From assembly GCA_964654995.1 (NCBI GenBank), contig CAZZKF010000022.1, positions 1 through 37,058 of the forward strand: DNA of 37,058 nucleotides, read 5' to 3'. Below the pieces are notes generated by a model. It worked only from the letters and a program-made list of their open reading frames with translations. It was not told the DNA's origin and did not search any database. Positions 14,813 to 22,063 of the stretch are shown here, piece after piece (position 1 is the stretch's first letter; each line of letters begins with the position of its first letter). The translations under genes and the position numbers were made by a program. The stretch is from CAZZKF01 sp964654995. GTDB lineage: Bacteria; Pseudomonadota; Alphaproteobacteria; CAZZKF01.

Positions 14813-15786
14813 GGGCTCTTGTTGTCGGCAATACCGGCCAGGACGGCCGCTATCTCGACGAGCAGCTGCGCAAACGCGGCGCCGAGGTGTTCGGCATCAA
14901 TCGCCGCGGCCTGTTCGATCCGGACGGCAACCCCGTGCAGCCGCTGTGGATCGGCGATCCGGCAGCGATGCGCAATCTGATTGCCGAGCTGGCCCCCGAT
15001 CGCATCTATTATCTCGCCGCCTACCATCATTCCTCGGACGAGCCGGCGGACACAGACCCGTTGCTCAAGTACCGCAGCCTTGTGGTCCATGCCACCGGCT
15101 TTCGCAATTGCCTCGAAGGGGTGGTGGCGGCCGGGCTGGATACGCATCTGGTTTACGCGAGCTCGGCGCATGTGTTTGGTGCGCCTGAGGTCTCACCGCA
15201 GACCGAAGATCTGGCCTATGAGCCGCTTGATGCCTATGGCTCCAGCAAGGCCCTGGGCCTGCGTCTGTGCCAGTTCTATCGCCGGCTGTTCGGGGTGCAT
15301 GCGTCAGGTGCCATTCTGTACACCCATGAATCGCCGCGAAGAGCGCCGCGCTTCCTGTCGGCCCGCATTGCCCGGACGGTGGCGGCGATTGCCGGTGGCC
15401 GGCGCCGGCGTCTTGCCATCGCCGATCCGCAAGCGGTGATCGACTGGGGCTATGCGCCGGAATACACGGATGCGCTCTATCGCATGGGCGAGCTGGACAA
15501 GGCGGATGATTTCATCGTTGCCACCGGCCAGGCGCGGCGCGTGGCCGATTTCCTGGCCGCCGCCTTTTCGCACGCCGGTCTCGACTGGCACGATCATGTC
15601 GACGTGACACCTGAGCGCCTGCAACGGCGCCCCGGCGGTGCGCCGCTGGTTGGCGACAGCACCCGACTGCGTGAAGCAACCGGCTGGAAGCCCCGGACCG
15701 GCCTGCAGAAACTCGCCCACATCATGGTCGATGCGGCCCGCGAGGCGCCGGCTTCGGGTCAGGTGCTCCGCGTCGTGAATTCGTGA
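14809..15786 (+). CDS. GDP-sugar SDR reductase/epimerase, Gmd-like
   Basis: A 325-residue extended SDR related to Gmd. The cofactor site is ALVVGNTGQDGRYL, the active site SSAHVFG plus YGSSK (Tyr-x3-Lys), then ILYTHESPRRAPRFLSARI, parallel to Gmd's HESPLRGETF. I start it at GTG 14809, which overlaps the methyltransferase stop (GTGA) and follows GGGGAGGGAG at nine bases; the upstream extension is inside the methyltransferase gene. Likely role: reduction or epimerisation of the methylated 4-keto intermediate to the final GDP-sugar. Its last 28 bases overlap, tail to tail, the end of the acetyltransferase gene on the other strand. Confidence 0.85.
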   Translation: MRALVVGNTGQDGRYLDEQLRKRGAEVFGINRRGLFDPDGNPVQPLWIGDPAAMRNLIAELAPDRIYYLAAYHHSSDEPADTDPLLKYRSLVVHATGFRNCLEGVVAAGLDTHLVYASSAHVFGAPEVSPQTEDLAYEPLDAYGSSKALGLRLCQFYRRLFGVHASGAILYTHESPRRAPRFLSARIARTVAAIAGGRRRRLAIADPQAVIDWGYAPEYTDALYRMGELDKADDFIVATGQARRVADFLAAAFSHAGLDWHDHVDVTPERLQRRPGGAPLVGDSTRLREATGWKPRTGLQKLAHIMVDAAREAPASGQVLRVVNS

Positions 15787-16298
15787 TCGAGGATGCCGTA
15801 GAACAGGGAATCGTGCCAGGCGCCTTCGGCCCAGTGGGCCTCACGGTGACGCCCGTCCAGCTTTAACCCCAGGGTCTTGAACAACTGCTGCTTGGCGGTG
15901 TCGAAATCGTAGATTTCGGCCCAGATGCGATGCAGGCCGAGCTCGTCGAAGCCATAGCGCAGGAGCGTTCGGGCGGCGTCCGGTGCCAGCACATCGTCGA
16001 TATAGAGGCCATCAAGGCCGATATAGATGGACAGATCGGCGCTGCGGTTGACCCAGTCGATGTAACACAGGCCGCAGGCGCCCATCAGCCGGCCGTCATC
16101 TTTGTCCGTGATCGCAAACATGTGGACGCGCGAATCCCCCAGGACGACATTTTCGTACCAGCGTTCCTGATCGGCCATCGAAAGCTCGCGCACCTCGCGG
16201 AAATAGCGCCGGAAATCGGGCCGATTGCGCCATTCAAGAAGCTGGGCGAGGTCGCCGTGCTCAATGGCGCGCAGGCCGGTGTGGCGCCCTTCAAGCAT
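15759..16298 (-). CDS. GNAT N-acetyltransferase, PseH-like
   Basis: A 179-residue GNAT acetyltransferase. It begins with the PseH/RimJ-type LRAIEHGDLAQLLEWRNRPD, has DDGRLMGACGLCYIDW in the acetyl-CoA region and YGFDELGLHRIWAEIYDFD near the C-terminus. PseH acetylates the 4-amino group of the UDP-sugar made by PseB and an aminotransferase, and the lead WRN motif is typical of this subgroup. It is the last gene of the methyltransferase-rmlD-neuB operon; its start overlaps the neuB stop by eight bases. A ribosomal-protein acetyltransferase role is the alternative, less likely in this position. Confidence 0.83.
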   Translation of the reverse strand: MLEGRHTGLRAIEHGDLAQLLEWRNRPDFRRYFREVRELSMADQERWYENVVLGDSRVHMFAITDKDDGRLMGACGLCYIDWVNRSADLSIYIGLDGLYIDDVLAPDAARTLLRYGFDELGLHRIWAEIYDFDTAKQQLFKTLGLKLDGRHREAHWAEGAWHDSLFYGILDHEFTTRST

Positions 16299-17379
16299 CG
16301 AGCCCGTCCACATCCTGAGCGTACAGCGCATCGCCGGCCGGCTTGTCGACGGTGAGCGCCCGTCCGACAACGTCGCCCAGGCGGTAAGGGGGCAAAGCGC
16401 CGGCCGGCGCCGGGCGCAAGGCTTCCAAATCATCGGCGCCGAGCACATGCCCGGCCTTGCGCCCCGCGCACAGGCGCAGGCAGCGGCGCTGGACGACGAT
16501 GGTTTCTTTCTCATTGGCCTCGATGCGCTTGATGCCGTCGCCAAGGGCGGCTTCCAGCTCGCGGACGCGGGCCACCATCTCGCGCCAGGTCGCCGGGTTC
16601 ATGGCAAAGCCGTGATCCGGGCCCTCGCGGTCGTTGTCGTCGGTGAAATGCTTCTCGATCACCCGGGCGCCCAGCGCCACCGCGCCCAACGCGGTCGCAT
16701 GCCCGGGCGTGTGATCGGAAAGGCCCAGCACCATCCCCGGCCAGCGCATCTCGAAGGTCTGCAAAACCCGCAGATTCTGATGGCGGAAGTTCTCCGCACT
16801 GCCGGTGTAGTTGGTGTTGCACTGCATCAGCACGATCTGCCGGGTCTCGGAAAGAATGGTATCGACCGCGCGTTCCACATCCTCCATGGTCGCCGCACCG
16901 GTGGCCAGCAGCACCGGCTTGCCGCTTCGTGCGATGCGGGCCAGCGAATCCGTCCAGGTGATATCGCCGGAGCCGACCTTGAAGGCGGGGACCAGCGGTG
17001 CGCAAGTCTCGATCGCCTCGTCATCATAGGGCGTGGTCATGAAGGTGATGCCGGCGCGCGCCGCCTCGTCGGCCAGCGTCTGGTTCCAGTCGCGGTTGAA
17101 CTCGTACTGGCGATAGACCTCGACCACCGGCTTCTTCCAGGCCGCCTGATGGCCAAGCTGGCCACCCAATTGCCGAAAGCCGTAATCGCTGACGATCCTG
17201 GGGGCGAGGAAATGCTGGAACTTGGCGGCGTCCGCTCCGGCCTCCGCCGCCAGCCAGATGAGCGCCTTGGCGCGCTCGATATCGCCTTCGTGGTTGGAGC
17301 CGATATCGGCAATGAAATAGCTTGGCCGGTCGAGCGCCACCTCGCGCCCGCCGATCATCACCCGGTTGTCATACCGCAT
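16291..17379 (-). CDS. NeuB-family nonulosonic acid synthase
   Basis: A 362-residue enzyme with the NeuB TIM barrel (about 1-280) and a C-terminal SAF/antifreeze-like domain (about 295-362). Marks are YFIADIGSNHEGDIERAK, DAAKFQ, TPYDDEA, PAFKVGSGDITW, LGLSDHTPGH and RVIEKHFTDD. The family condenses phosphoenolpyruvate with a six-carbon amino sugar to make a nine-carbon acid: sialic, legionaminic or pseudaminic. The presence of pseB and a PseH-like gene favours a pseudaminic-type product, but the subgroup is not certain by eye. Its start overlaps the end of the upstream reductase gene by 11 bases. Confidence 0.92.
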   Translation of the reverse strand: MRYDNRVMIGGREVALDRPSYFIADIGSNHEGDIERAKALIWLAAEAGADAAKFQHFLAPRIVSDYGFRQLGGQLGHQAAWKKPVVEVYRQYEFNRDWNQTLADEAARAGITFMTTPYDDEAIETCAPLVPAFKVGSGDITWTDSLARIARSGKPVLLATGAATMEDVERAVDTILSETRQIVLMQCNTNYTGSAENFRHQNLRVLQTFEMRWPGMVLGLSDHTPGHATALGAVALGARVIEKHFTDDNDREGPDHGFAMNPATWREMVARVRELEAALGDGIKRIEANEKETIVVQRRCLRLCAGRKAGHVLGADDLEALRPAPAGALPPYRLGDVVGRALTVDKPAGDALYAQDVDGLDA

Positions 17380-18244
17380 GGGCCAGCTCCTTGCGCGTTC
17401 GCGCCAGCGCCTCGATCACCTCGTCAAAGGCGGGAAGGGGGCGCCCCAGCAGGGCTTCCGCACGGCTCACGTCGAGCCCCAGACTTTCCGCCCGCACCGG
17501 GCGCAAGTCGCTCACGCTGGCAGGTGTCGGCCGGGTGAGCGTGCGACCCAGGCGCGCCGCCAGCGCTTCGACAAAGGCCTTTTTGCTCGCCACCTCGCGG
17601 GCCGCAACGTTAAGGATCCCGCTGGGGCGCTGTTCGATCAGATCGGCGAGCGCCGTGGCCAGCGCCTCCACATCCAGGGTCGAGGTGTAGAAGTCGTCGA
17701 ACAGGCATGCCGGGGCGTCGCGTTCGATGACGTCCAATGCCCAGTCGGCAAAGGTCGGCGGCCCGGGACGGCGGCGAAAGCCGGTGAAATTGGTGCGCAC
17801 GATCAGCGCCCCGGGGCAGGTGGCGGCAAAGGCTTCGCCGGCGTATTTCGAGCGCGCATATTCGTTGACCAGACGCACGGGCGCCGTTTCGTCGTGGCGC
17901 ACACGCCCGTCGCCGGTGAAATAGTGATCGGTGGAGATCTGGACGAAATAGCGCCCTTTGCGCCGGCAGCATTCGGCCATCACAGCGACAGCGCGGGCGT
18001 TGATGCGATAGGCCAGCATGGGCTCACGCTCGCAGGCATCCAGCCCGGTGATGGCCGCGGCATTGATCGCGACCTCCCAAGACCCGCCGTCCAGGCAGGC
18101 CAGAAGGGCGTCGTCATCGCCAATGTCCAGGGCAATGTCGGTGCCGCTCCGCGCCAGGCCGGTGACGGCAATGGCGCGCCGGCGGGCCTCGGCCATCAAG
18201 GCCTCGCCCAGCAGTCCGGTCGCCCCCAGGATCAGCCATGACAT
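17369..18244 (-). CDS. RmlD-like NAD(P)-dependent sugar reductase
   Basis: A 291-residue SDR of the dTDP-4-dehydrorhamnose reductase (RmlD) type. The cofactor site is ILGATGLLGEALM, the middle has NAAAITGLDACE, STDHYFTG and the Tyr-x3-Lys of NEYARSKYAGE, and the C-terminus has GILNVAAREVASK. RmlD reduces a 4-keto sugar at the nucleotide level. No rmlA, B or C is in the window, so rhamnose is not indicated. The gene is placed between a methyltransferase and the neuB-like gene and may reduce an intermediate of the same pathway. The start is ATG 18244; the upstream methyltransferase ends 39 bases away. Confidence 0.82.
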   Translation of the reverse strand: MSWLILGATGLLGEALMAEARRRAIAVTGLARSGTDIALDIGDDDALLACLDGGSWEVAINAAAITGLDACEREPMLAYRINARAVAVMAECCRRKGRYFVQISTDHYFTGDGRVRHDETAPVRLVNEYARSKYAGEAFAATCPGALIVRTNFTGFRRRPGPPTFADWALDVIERDAPACLFDDFYTSTLDVEALATALADLIEQRPSGILNVAAREVASKKAFVEALAARLGRTLTRPTPASVSDLRPVRAESLGLDVSRAEALLGRPLPAFDEVIEALARTRKELAHAV

Positions 18245-18283
18245 CGGTTTTCCATCCCCTCGGGTTAGGCCATCCGGCAGGCG

Positions 18284-19108
18284 TCATTCGGGCCGGCTGC
18301 GCAGGGCAACGAGGCCGACGCCGCGGGCATGCGGCAGGTCGCGGCGCGGGCGCTCGGCAATCACCTCGGGGCTGTCCACCTCCTGCCAGGTGTCATCGTC
18401 GTTGAGCGCAAAGAAACGCTCTTCAACGACCGAGAAGCCGGGATGGCGGGTCAGCTCCGGCCAGGTTTCGGGCCCGTATTCCCACTGGGTGGCGTAAAGC
18501 CCGAGGCTGTCGCGGATGATCCCCGGCTCATCACGGCCCAGCGGCACCGATATCAGCGCCAGGCCGCCGGGCTTCAGCGTCCGGTGAAACTGATCGAGCA
18601 CCCGGGTGGTGGTCTCCGGGTCGCGCTCGCGCCGGGCCTCATCGGGCGTATCCGGCCGATCAAACGCGCTCGGTGCATCCGCCTCCGCCGCCTCGTCGAA
18701 GCCGATGTGCTCCAGCGTCGAGATGCAGGTGGCGATGTCGTACGCCCGCGCAGGAAGCTCGAGATAACGGAAATCGCCGAGCCGCACCGGAACCGCCAGG
18801 ACCTCATCGCGCCAATCGTCCGGATAGCGGCCGGCCACCTTGCGGGGATCGACGATATCGACCGCTTCGAGCTGAACCTTGTGGCTGCGGCGCAGCTCGA
18901 GCAGCAGGCCGAGGAAATCCATGCTGGCCAGCGAATAGCCGACATCGAGCAGGCGCTCGCCACCGAGAAAATAGGAGGCCGCCCAGGGCGTCTCGACGCA
19001 GCGCTCCGACATGCCCTGGCCGAAGCGGCCGCAGAGGATGGGGGAGGCCGCATGATCGAGGATTCCGCTCACCTGGCTCAGGATCGATTGGGCTTCGGGG
19101 CTCAGCAT
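18284..19108 (-). CDS. class I SAM-dependent methyltransferase
   Basis: A 274-residue protein with a recognisable but divergent Rossmann methyltransferase core: ERLLDVGYSLASMDF (motif I), AVDIVD (motif II, acidic end of strand 2), YDIATCISTLEHIGFD (motif IV) and LKPGGLALISVPLG (motif V/VI). It starts at ATG 19108 with AAGGA upstream. It heads the minus-strand operon with the RmlD-like, NeuB-like and PseH-like genes and follows the flagellar flgN-like gene after a 127-base gap. An O- or N-methylation of the finished or lipid-linked sugar is a reasonable guess; the substrate is unknown. Two tandem TTAACC half-sites lie upstream near 19169-19180. Confidence 0.75.
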   Translation of the reverse strand: MLSPEAQSILSQVSGILDHAASPILCGRFGQGMSERCVETPWAASYFLGGERLLDVGYSLASMDFLGLLLELRRSHKVQLEAVDIVDPRKVAGRYPDDWRDEVLAVPVRLGDFRYLELPARAYDIATCISTLEHIGFDEAAEADAPSAFDRPDTPDEARRERDPETTTRVLDQFHRTLKPGGLALISVPLGRDEPGIIRDSLGLYATQWEYGPETWPELTRHPGFSVVEERFFALNDDDTWQEVDSPEVIAERPRRDLPHARGVGLVALRSRPE

Positions 19109-19235
19109 GACAGTCCTTTCCCGGCGATTGCGCGCTAGGCGATTCTTCCGCCGAAAGATTTACGCTTGGTTAAGGTTAATGGCGTTGCCGCCGGCTTCTC
19201 TGTACCGGCCTGGGTCGGCAAGCCGGGAAGGGGGG

Positions 19236-19673
19236 TCACACGACCTCGTTCAAGGCCAGCGAGGTGGGCCGTTTGCGGCCCACCGTCTGGATCGTGGCAT
19301 CGGTCGAATAGCCGGTGACCGGGTTGGCGCGCCTTTCAATTTCGTCGGCGACCGCCCGCACCAGGCCTTCGGTGGCCGTCTTGGCGGCATGGACGAGAAT
19401 GCTGTGATTGCGCAGCGCCGTCTGGAATGCCGCCGTTGCTGCCTTGAGCGCGGCGGTCTCGCGGCGGTCGGCCCGGGTCACCAGTTCGGGGTTGCGGCGC
19501 AGGATGGCCATGGCTTCGGCATATTGCTCGGTGAGGCGCGCCTTGTCGGCCTGCAGCTCGGCGATGTCACGGGCGCAGGCCTCGCGGATCAGCCGCGATT
19601 CGGCCTCCAGAAGCGCGGTGAGGCGTCGGGTCAGATCGATCACCCGGGCGGTGGGCGAGTCGGGCATGGTCAT
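19236..19673 (-). CDS. flgN: FlgN-like flagellar export chaperone
   Basis: A 145-residue, mostly helical protein of FlgN length, with long amphipathic heptads (RVIDLTRRLTALLEAESRLI, then ADKARLTEQYAEAMAILRR). FlgN escorts the hook-filament junction proteins FlgK and FlgL to the export gate. Sequence similarity in this family is low, so the call rests on helical pattern, size and position immediately after flgI and flgJ, where alphaproteobacteria carry such a gene. Its start overlaps the flgJ stop by ATGA, so it is translationally coupled. A second ATG two codons later is possible. Confidence 0.7.
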   Translation of the reverse strand: MTMPDSPTARVIDLTRRLTALLEAESRLIREACARDIAELQADKARLTEQYAEAMAILRRNPELVTRADRRETAALKAATAAFQTALRNHSILVHAAKTATEGLVRAVADEIERRANPVTGYSTDATIQTVGRKRPTSLALNEVV

Positions 19674-19987
19674 TGGCTGGCCTCCTGAATCTTGAGGATT
19701 TCGCGCAGCACCGCGTCGGAGACGCCGATGCCGCTGCGTCCCGACATGACCTCGGCATACTGCTCGTTGATCATCGATCGGTAGATGGACTCGCTGAAGC
19801 CGCCGCCGAACGGGCCGTCGGTCTTGAGCCCCGCCGACATGCTTTGCAGCATCTGCGACAGGAACACCGCTTCGAAGGCGTCGGCGGCGCGCTTGGCAGC
19901 CTCGAAATCGGCAGTAGCGCGTGGCCGGGCCAGCGGCTGGTTCTGCACGGCGACAACGGCGCTGCTTGCGATCAGGTCACTGGCCAT
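19670..19987 (-). CDS. flgJ: FlgJ N-terminal-type rod-binding protein (CheL)
   Basis: A 105-residue protein corresponding to the rod-binding half of FlgJ. It has AADAFEAVFLSQMLQSM, GPFGGGFSESIYRSMINEQYA and the terminal SDAVLREILKIQEA. It lacks the muramidase domain of enterobacterial FlgJ, as is normal in alphaproteobacteria, where the short form is called CheL. It caps or scaffolds rod assembly in the periplasm; wall cutting is then done by a separate enzyme. It is 34 bases after flgI and overlaps flgN by ATGA, making a three-gene operon. Confidence 0.9.
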   Translation of the reverse strand: MASDLIASSAVVAVQNQPLARPRATADFEAAKRAADAFEAVFLSQMLQSMSAGLKTDGPFGGGFSESIYRSMINEQYAEVMSGRSGIGVSDAVLREILKIQEASQ

Positions 19988-20021
19988 CGGTGAATCACCT
20001 TTTCCGGTCTGTGCCCGGCCT

Positions 20022-21188
20022 CTACAGGATGTCGATGTCGGCCTGCAGGGCGCCCGCGACTTTGAGCGCCTGGAGGATCGAGATCATGTCGCGCGGGCCG
20101 ATGCCAAGGGCATTGAGACCGTCGACCAGATCCTGGAGGCTGACGCCTTCGTTGAGCACGGCGAGCTTGTTCTCGGCCTCCTCGTCAACCGAGATCTGGG
20201 TGCGCGGCACCACCGTCGTCTGGCCGCCCTGCGAGAACGGGGTGGGTTGCGAGACCTGCGGCGTCTCGGTCACCCGGATGGTCAGATTGCCCTGGGCGAT
20301 GGCGACCGTGCTGACCCGCACCTCGCTGCCCATGACGATGATCCCGGAATGTTCGTCGATGACCACCCGGGCGATGGTGTCGGGTTCGACCCGAAGCTGT
20401 TCGACGTCAGCCAGCAGGTCGATCATCGACTTGCCATAGCGGTCCGGCAGATCGATGCGCACGGTGCCCGGGTCGAGGGCTTCCGCCGCCCGGCTTCCGA
20501 CATAATTGTTGATCGTCCGGGCGATGCGCCGGGCCGTCGTCAAATCGGGGTTGCGCAAGGACAGATGAAGGTTTCGCATCGATGCGAAGGTGAACTGGAT
20601 TTCCCGCTCGACGACCGCGCCATTGGCAATGCGGCCGCCGGTGGTCACCCCCTTGGCCACCGATCCGCCATCGCCCGAGGCCTTGAAGCCGCCGACCGCC
20701 ACGGTGCCCTGGGCGACCGCGTAAACCTCGCCGTCGGCGCCCAACAGCGGCGTGACCAGCAACGTGCCGCCGCGCAGGCTTTCGGCGTCGCCCAAAGCAC
20801 TGACGGTCACGTCGATGCGCGAGCCCTGACGGGCAAACGGCGGCAGATTGGCGGTGACCATCACCGCGGCGACGTTTTCGGTCCGCATATTGCCGTTGCG
20901 GGTGTTGATGCCGAGGCGCTCGAGCATGGCCTGCAGACTCTGCTGGGTGAACGGGGCGTTGCGCAGGGTATCTCCCGTGCCATCCAGGCCGACCACCAGG
21001 CCATAGCCGACCAGCGGGTTCGAACGCACGCCCTCGAAATCGACGATGTCCTTGATCCGCGAAGACGCCCGGCCGGTGCCGACACCGAGAACCACCGCCA
21101 GTGCGACCAGCGCCGCGACCTTTCCGGTCCGCCTGACAATCCTTGAAACTTTTCGGCGTGCTGCCCACTTCGTCGGCGCTCTTCGCAT
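20022..21188 (-). CDS. flgI: flagellar P-ring protein FlgI
   Basis: A 388-residue FlgI. A basic N-terminus and hydrophobic run (VAALVALAVVLGVGTGRASS) form a Sec signal peptide, cleaved near residue 40. Mature-protein marks are IKDIVDFEGVRSNPLVGYGL, VVGLDGTGDTLRN, VMVTANLPPFARQGSRIDVT and the C-terminal NALGIGPRDMISILQALK. FlgI polymerises into the periplasmic P-ring around the rod. I chose ATG 21188 because GGAGAGGA precedes it and the signal peptide follows soon after; the longer frame to 21278 adds an unlikely Arg-rich tail. It leads the flgI-flgJ-flgN operon, divergent from fliX, and has a sigma-54 promoter at 21285-21300. Confidence 0.95.
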   Translation of the reverse strand: MRRAPTKWAARRKVSRIVRRTGKVAALVALAVVLGVGTGRASSRIKDIVDFEGVRSNPLVGYGLVVGLDGTGDTLRNAPFTQQSLQAMLERLGINTRNGNMRTENVAAVMVTANLPPFARQGSRIDVTVSALGDAESLRGGTLLVTPLLGADGEVYAVAQGTVAVGGFKASGDGGSVAKGVTTGGRIANGAVVEREIQFTFASMRNLHLSLRNPDLTTARRIARTINNYVGSRAAEALDPGTVRIDLPDRYGKSMIDLLADVEQLRVEPDTIARVVIDEHSGIIVMGSEVRVSTVAIAQGNLTIRVTETPQVSQPTPFSQGGQTTVVPRTQISVDEEAENKLAVLNEGVSLQDLVDGLNALGIGPRDMISILQALKVAGALQADIDIL

Positions 21189-21284
21189 ACGTCCTCTCCG
21201 CCCTTTCGACTGCCGTCTGGCGCTCCGGGGGCCGTCGGTCCGGCCACCTGCCATCGCGCGTTTACCAACGTCAGCCATTGGGAA

Positions 21285-21300
21285 TGCGAAATCCGTGCCA
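21285..21300 (-). promoter_or_regulatory. sigma-54 promoter of flgI
   Basis: On the minus strand TGGCACGGATTTCGCA has a perfect -24 TGGCACG and the invariant GC at -12 with ten bases between; TTGC is changed to TCGC. The start would be near 21274, 86 bases before the flgI ATG. A weaker plus-strand element (TGGCATC with GG-N10-GC, 21339-21354) faces fliX. Confidence 0.72.
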
Positions 21301-21327
21301 GCTTTGCAGCGCAGGAAAGGTATTGCA

Positions 21328-21340
21328 TTTCAATGGGTTG
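21328..21340 (+). promoter_or_regulatory. candidate IHF site, flgI/fliX intergenic region
   Basis: TTTCAATGGGTTG matches WATCAA-N4-TTR with one mismatch and shares an 11-base core with the IHF-like site upstream of flagellin 3. It lies between the flgI sigma-54 promoter and the ftr-like palindromes, the place IHF occupies in Caulobacter flagellar promoters. Confidence 0.4.
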
Positions 21341-21371
21341 GCATCGACTTGGCGGGGCCGCCGACGGCCTG

Positions 21372-21407
21372 CGGCAAAAGCTGCCGGGCAGGTGGCAAGT
21401 CTTGCCG
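21372..21407. promoter_or_regulatory. pair of FlbD/ftr-like palindromes, flgI/fliX region
   Basis: CGGCA-N5-TGCCG (21372-21386) and GGCAA-GTC-TTGCC (21394-21406) are the same palindrome family seen before the three flagellins. Their centres are 21 bases apart, two helical turns, and 92 and 113 bases upstream of the flgI -12 element. The recurrence at an unlinked flagellar operon 14 kb away supports a shared flagellar regulator. Confidence 0.65.
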
Positions 21408-21421
21408 GTTCCCGCCAGCCC

Positions 21422-21436
21422 TTAACAGCTTGTTAA
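21422..21436. promoter_or_regulatory. CtrA box (TTAA-N7-TTAA) upstream of fliX
   Basis: TTAACAGCTTGTTAA is a perfect match to the CtrA consensus TTAA-N7-TTAA, 53 bases before the fliX ATG. In Caulobacter fliX belongs to the CtrA-activated class II flagellar genes, so the location fits. Confidence 0.7.
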
Positions 21437-21488
21437 TCAAGGGAGCGCATCTTAGGGCTCGCAAGCGAGGGGTGGGCGAACCAGACAG

Positions 21489-21902
21489 ATGAAAATCAAC
21501 GCGCCAAGTCAGGTCAAGACCGCCTCCGGCGTCAAGCGCCGCGCCAGGAGCCATCGCGCCGGCGCCGCATTTACCTTGTCCTCAGGCGAGTCCGTCGTCG
21601 CGCCTGCCACCATCGCCGCCGCCGGCCCCCTGGCTGCCGTCGATTCGCTTCTCGCCTTGCAGGAAGTCGATGACCGGCCGGCGAGGCGGAGCCAGGCCGT
21701 GCGGCGCGGCCATGATCTTCTCGATCGGCTGGATGAGATTCGCCATGCGCTCCTCGTCGGGCATATCTCGCGCGGCCGCCTGGAGGCCATCGCCGAGATG
21801 GTGCGCAACCGGCGCGGGGACACGGATGATCCTGGTCTCAACGCCATACTCGATGAAATCGAACTTCGAGTCGAAGTTGAGCTTGCCAAGTTAAGCATCT
21901 GA
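21489..21902 (+). CDS. fliX: flagellar assembly regulator FliX
   Basis: A 137-residue FliX. The N-terminus MKINAPSQVK and the helical C-terminal half (LLALQEVDD through RRGHDLLDRLDEIRHALLVG to LDEIELRVEVELAKL) are family marks; the middle (about 20-50) is low complexity. In Caulobacter FliX binds FlbD and switches its activity according to flagellar assembly, so that sigma-54 flagellar promoters fire only once early structures are complete. It is divergent from flgI with a CtrA box upstream, the same arrangement as in Caulobacter. Presence of fliX implies that flbD lies elsewhere in the genome, consistent with the ftr-like palindromes here. Confidence 0.93.
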   Translation: MKINAPSQVKTASGVKRRARSHRAGAAFTLSSGESVVAPATIAAAGPLAAVDSLLALQEVDDRPARRSQAVRRGHDLLDRLDEIRHALLVGHISRGRLEAIAEMVRNRRGDTDDPGLNAILDEIELRVEVELAKLSI

Positions 21903-21981
21903 TACACACAAACAATCCAGGTATCCTTTTTTCCGGTCGCCGGGCATGGGGCCGGGCGCTGCCGCTTTCCTCGCTTTGACC

Positions 21982-22010
21982 TTGAAGGCGTCTGCCCCCG
22001 TCACTATAAT
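21982..22010 (+). promoter_or_regulatory. sigma-70-type promoter of dksA
   Basis: TTGAAG (21982-21987), a 17-base spacer and a perfect TATAAT (22005-22010) lie 53 bases before the dksA start. The best housekeeping promoter in the window. Confidence 0.75.
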
Positions 22011-22063
22011 GCGCCGCCGCGAAAGTTCGGGTCGCGTTGTGTGAAGATGTGTGGAGAAGAGTA

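Noticed and set aside
17369..18244. Evidence for dTDP-rhamnose synthesis
   Set aside because: Only an RmlD-like reductase is present; rmlA, rmlB and rmlC are not in the window, and it is embedded in a neuB operon.
19785..21146. 453-codon plus-strand open frame opposite flgI
   Set aside because: Shadow of flgI and flgJ, whose minus-strand products are unmistakable.
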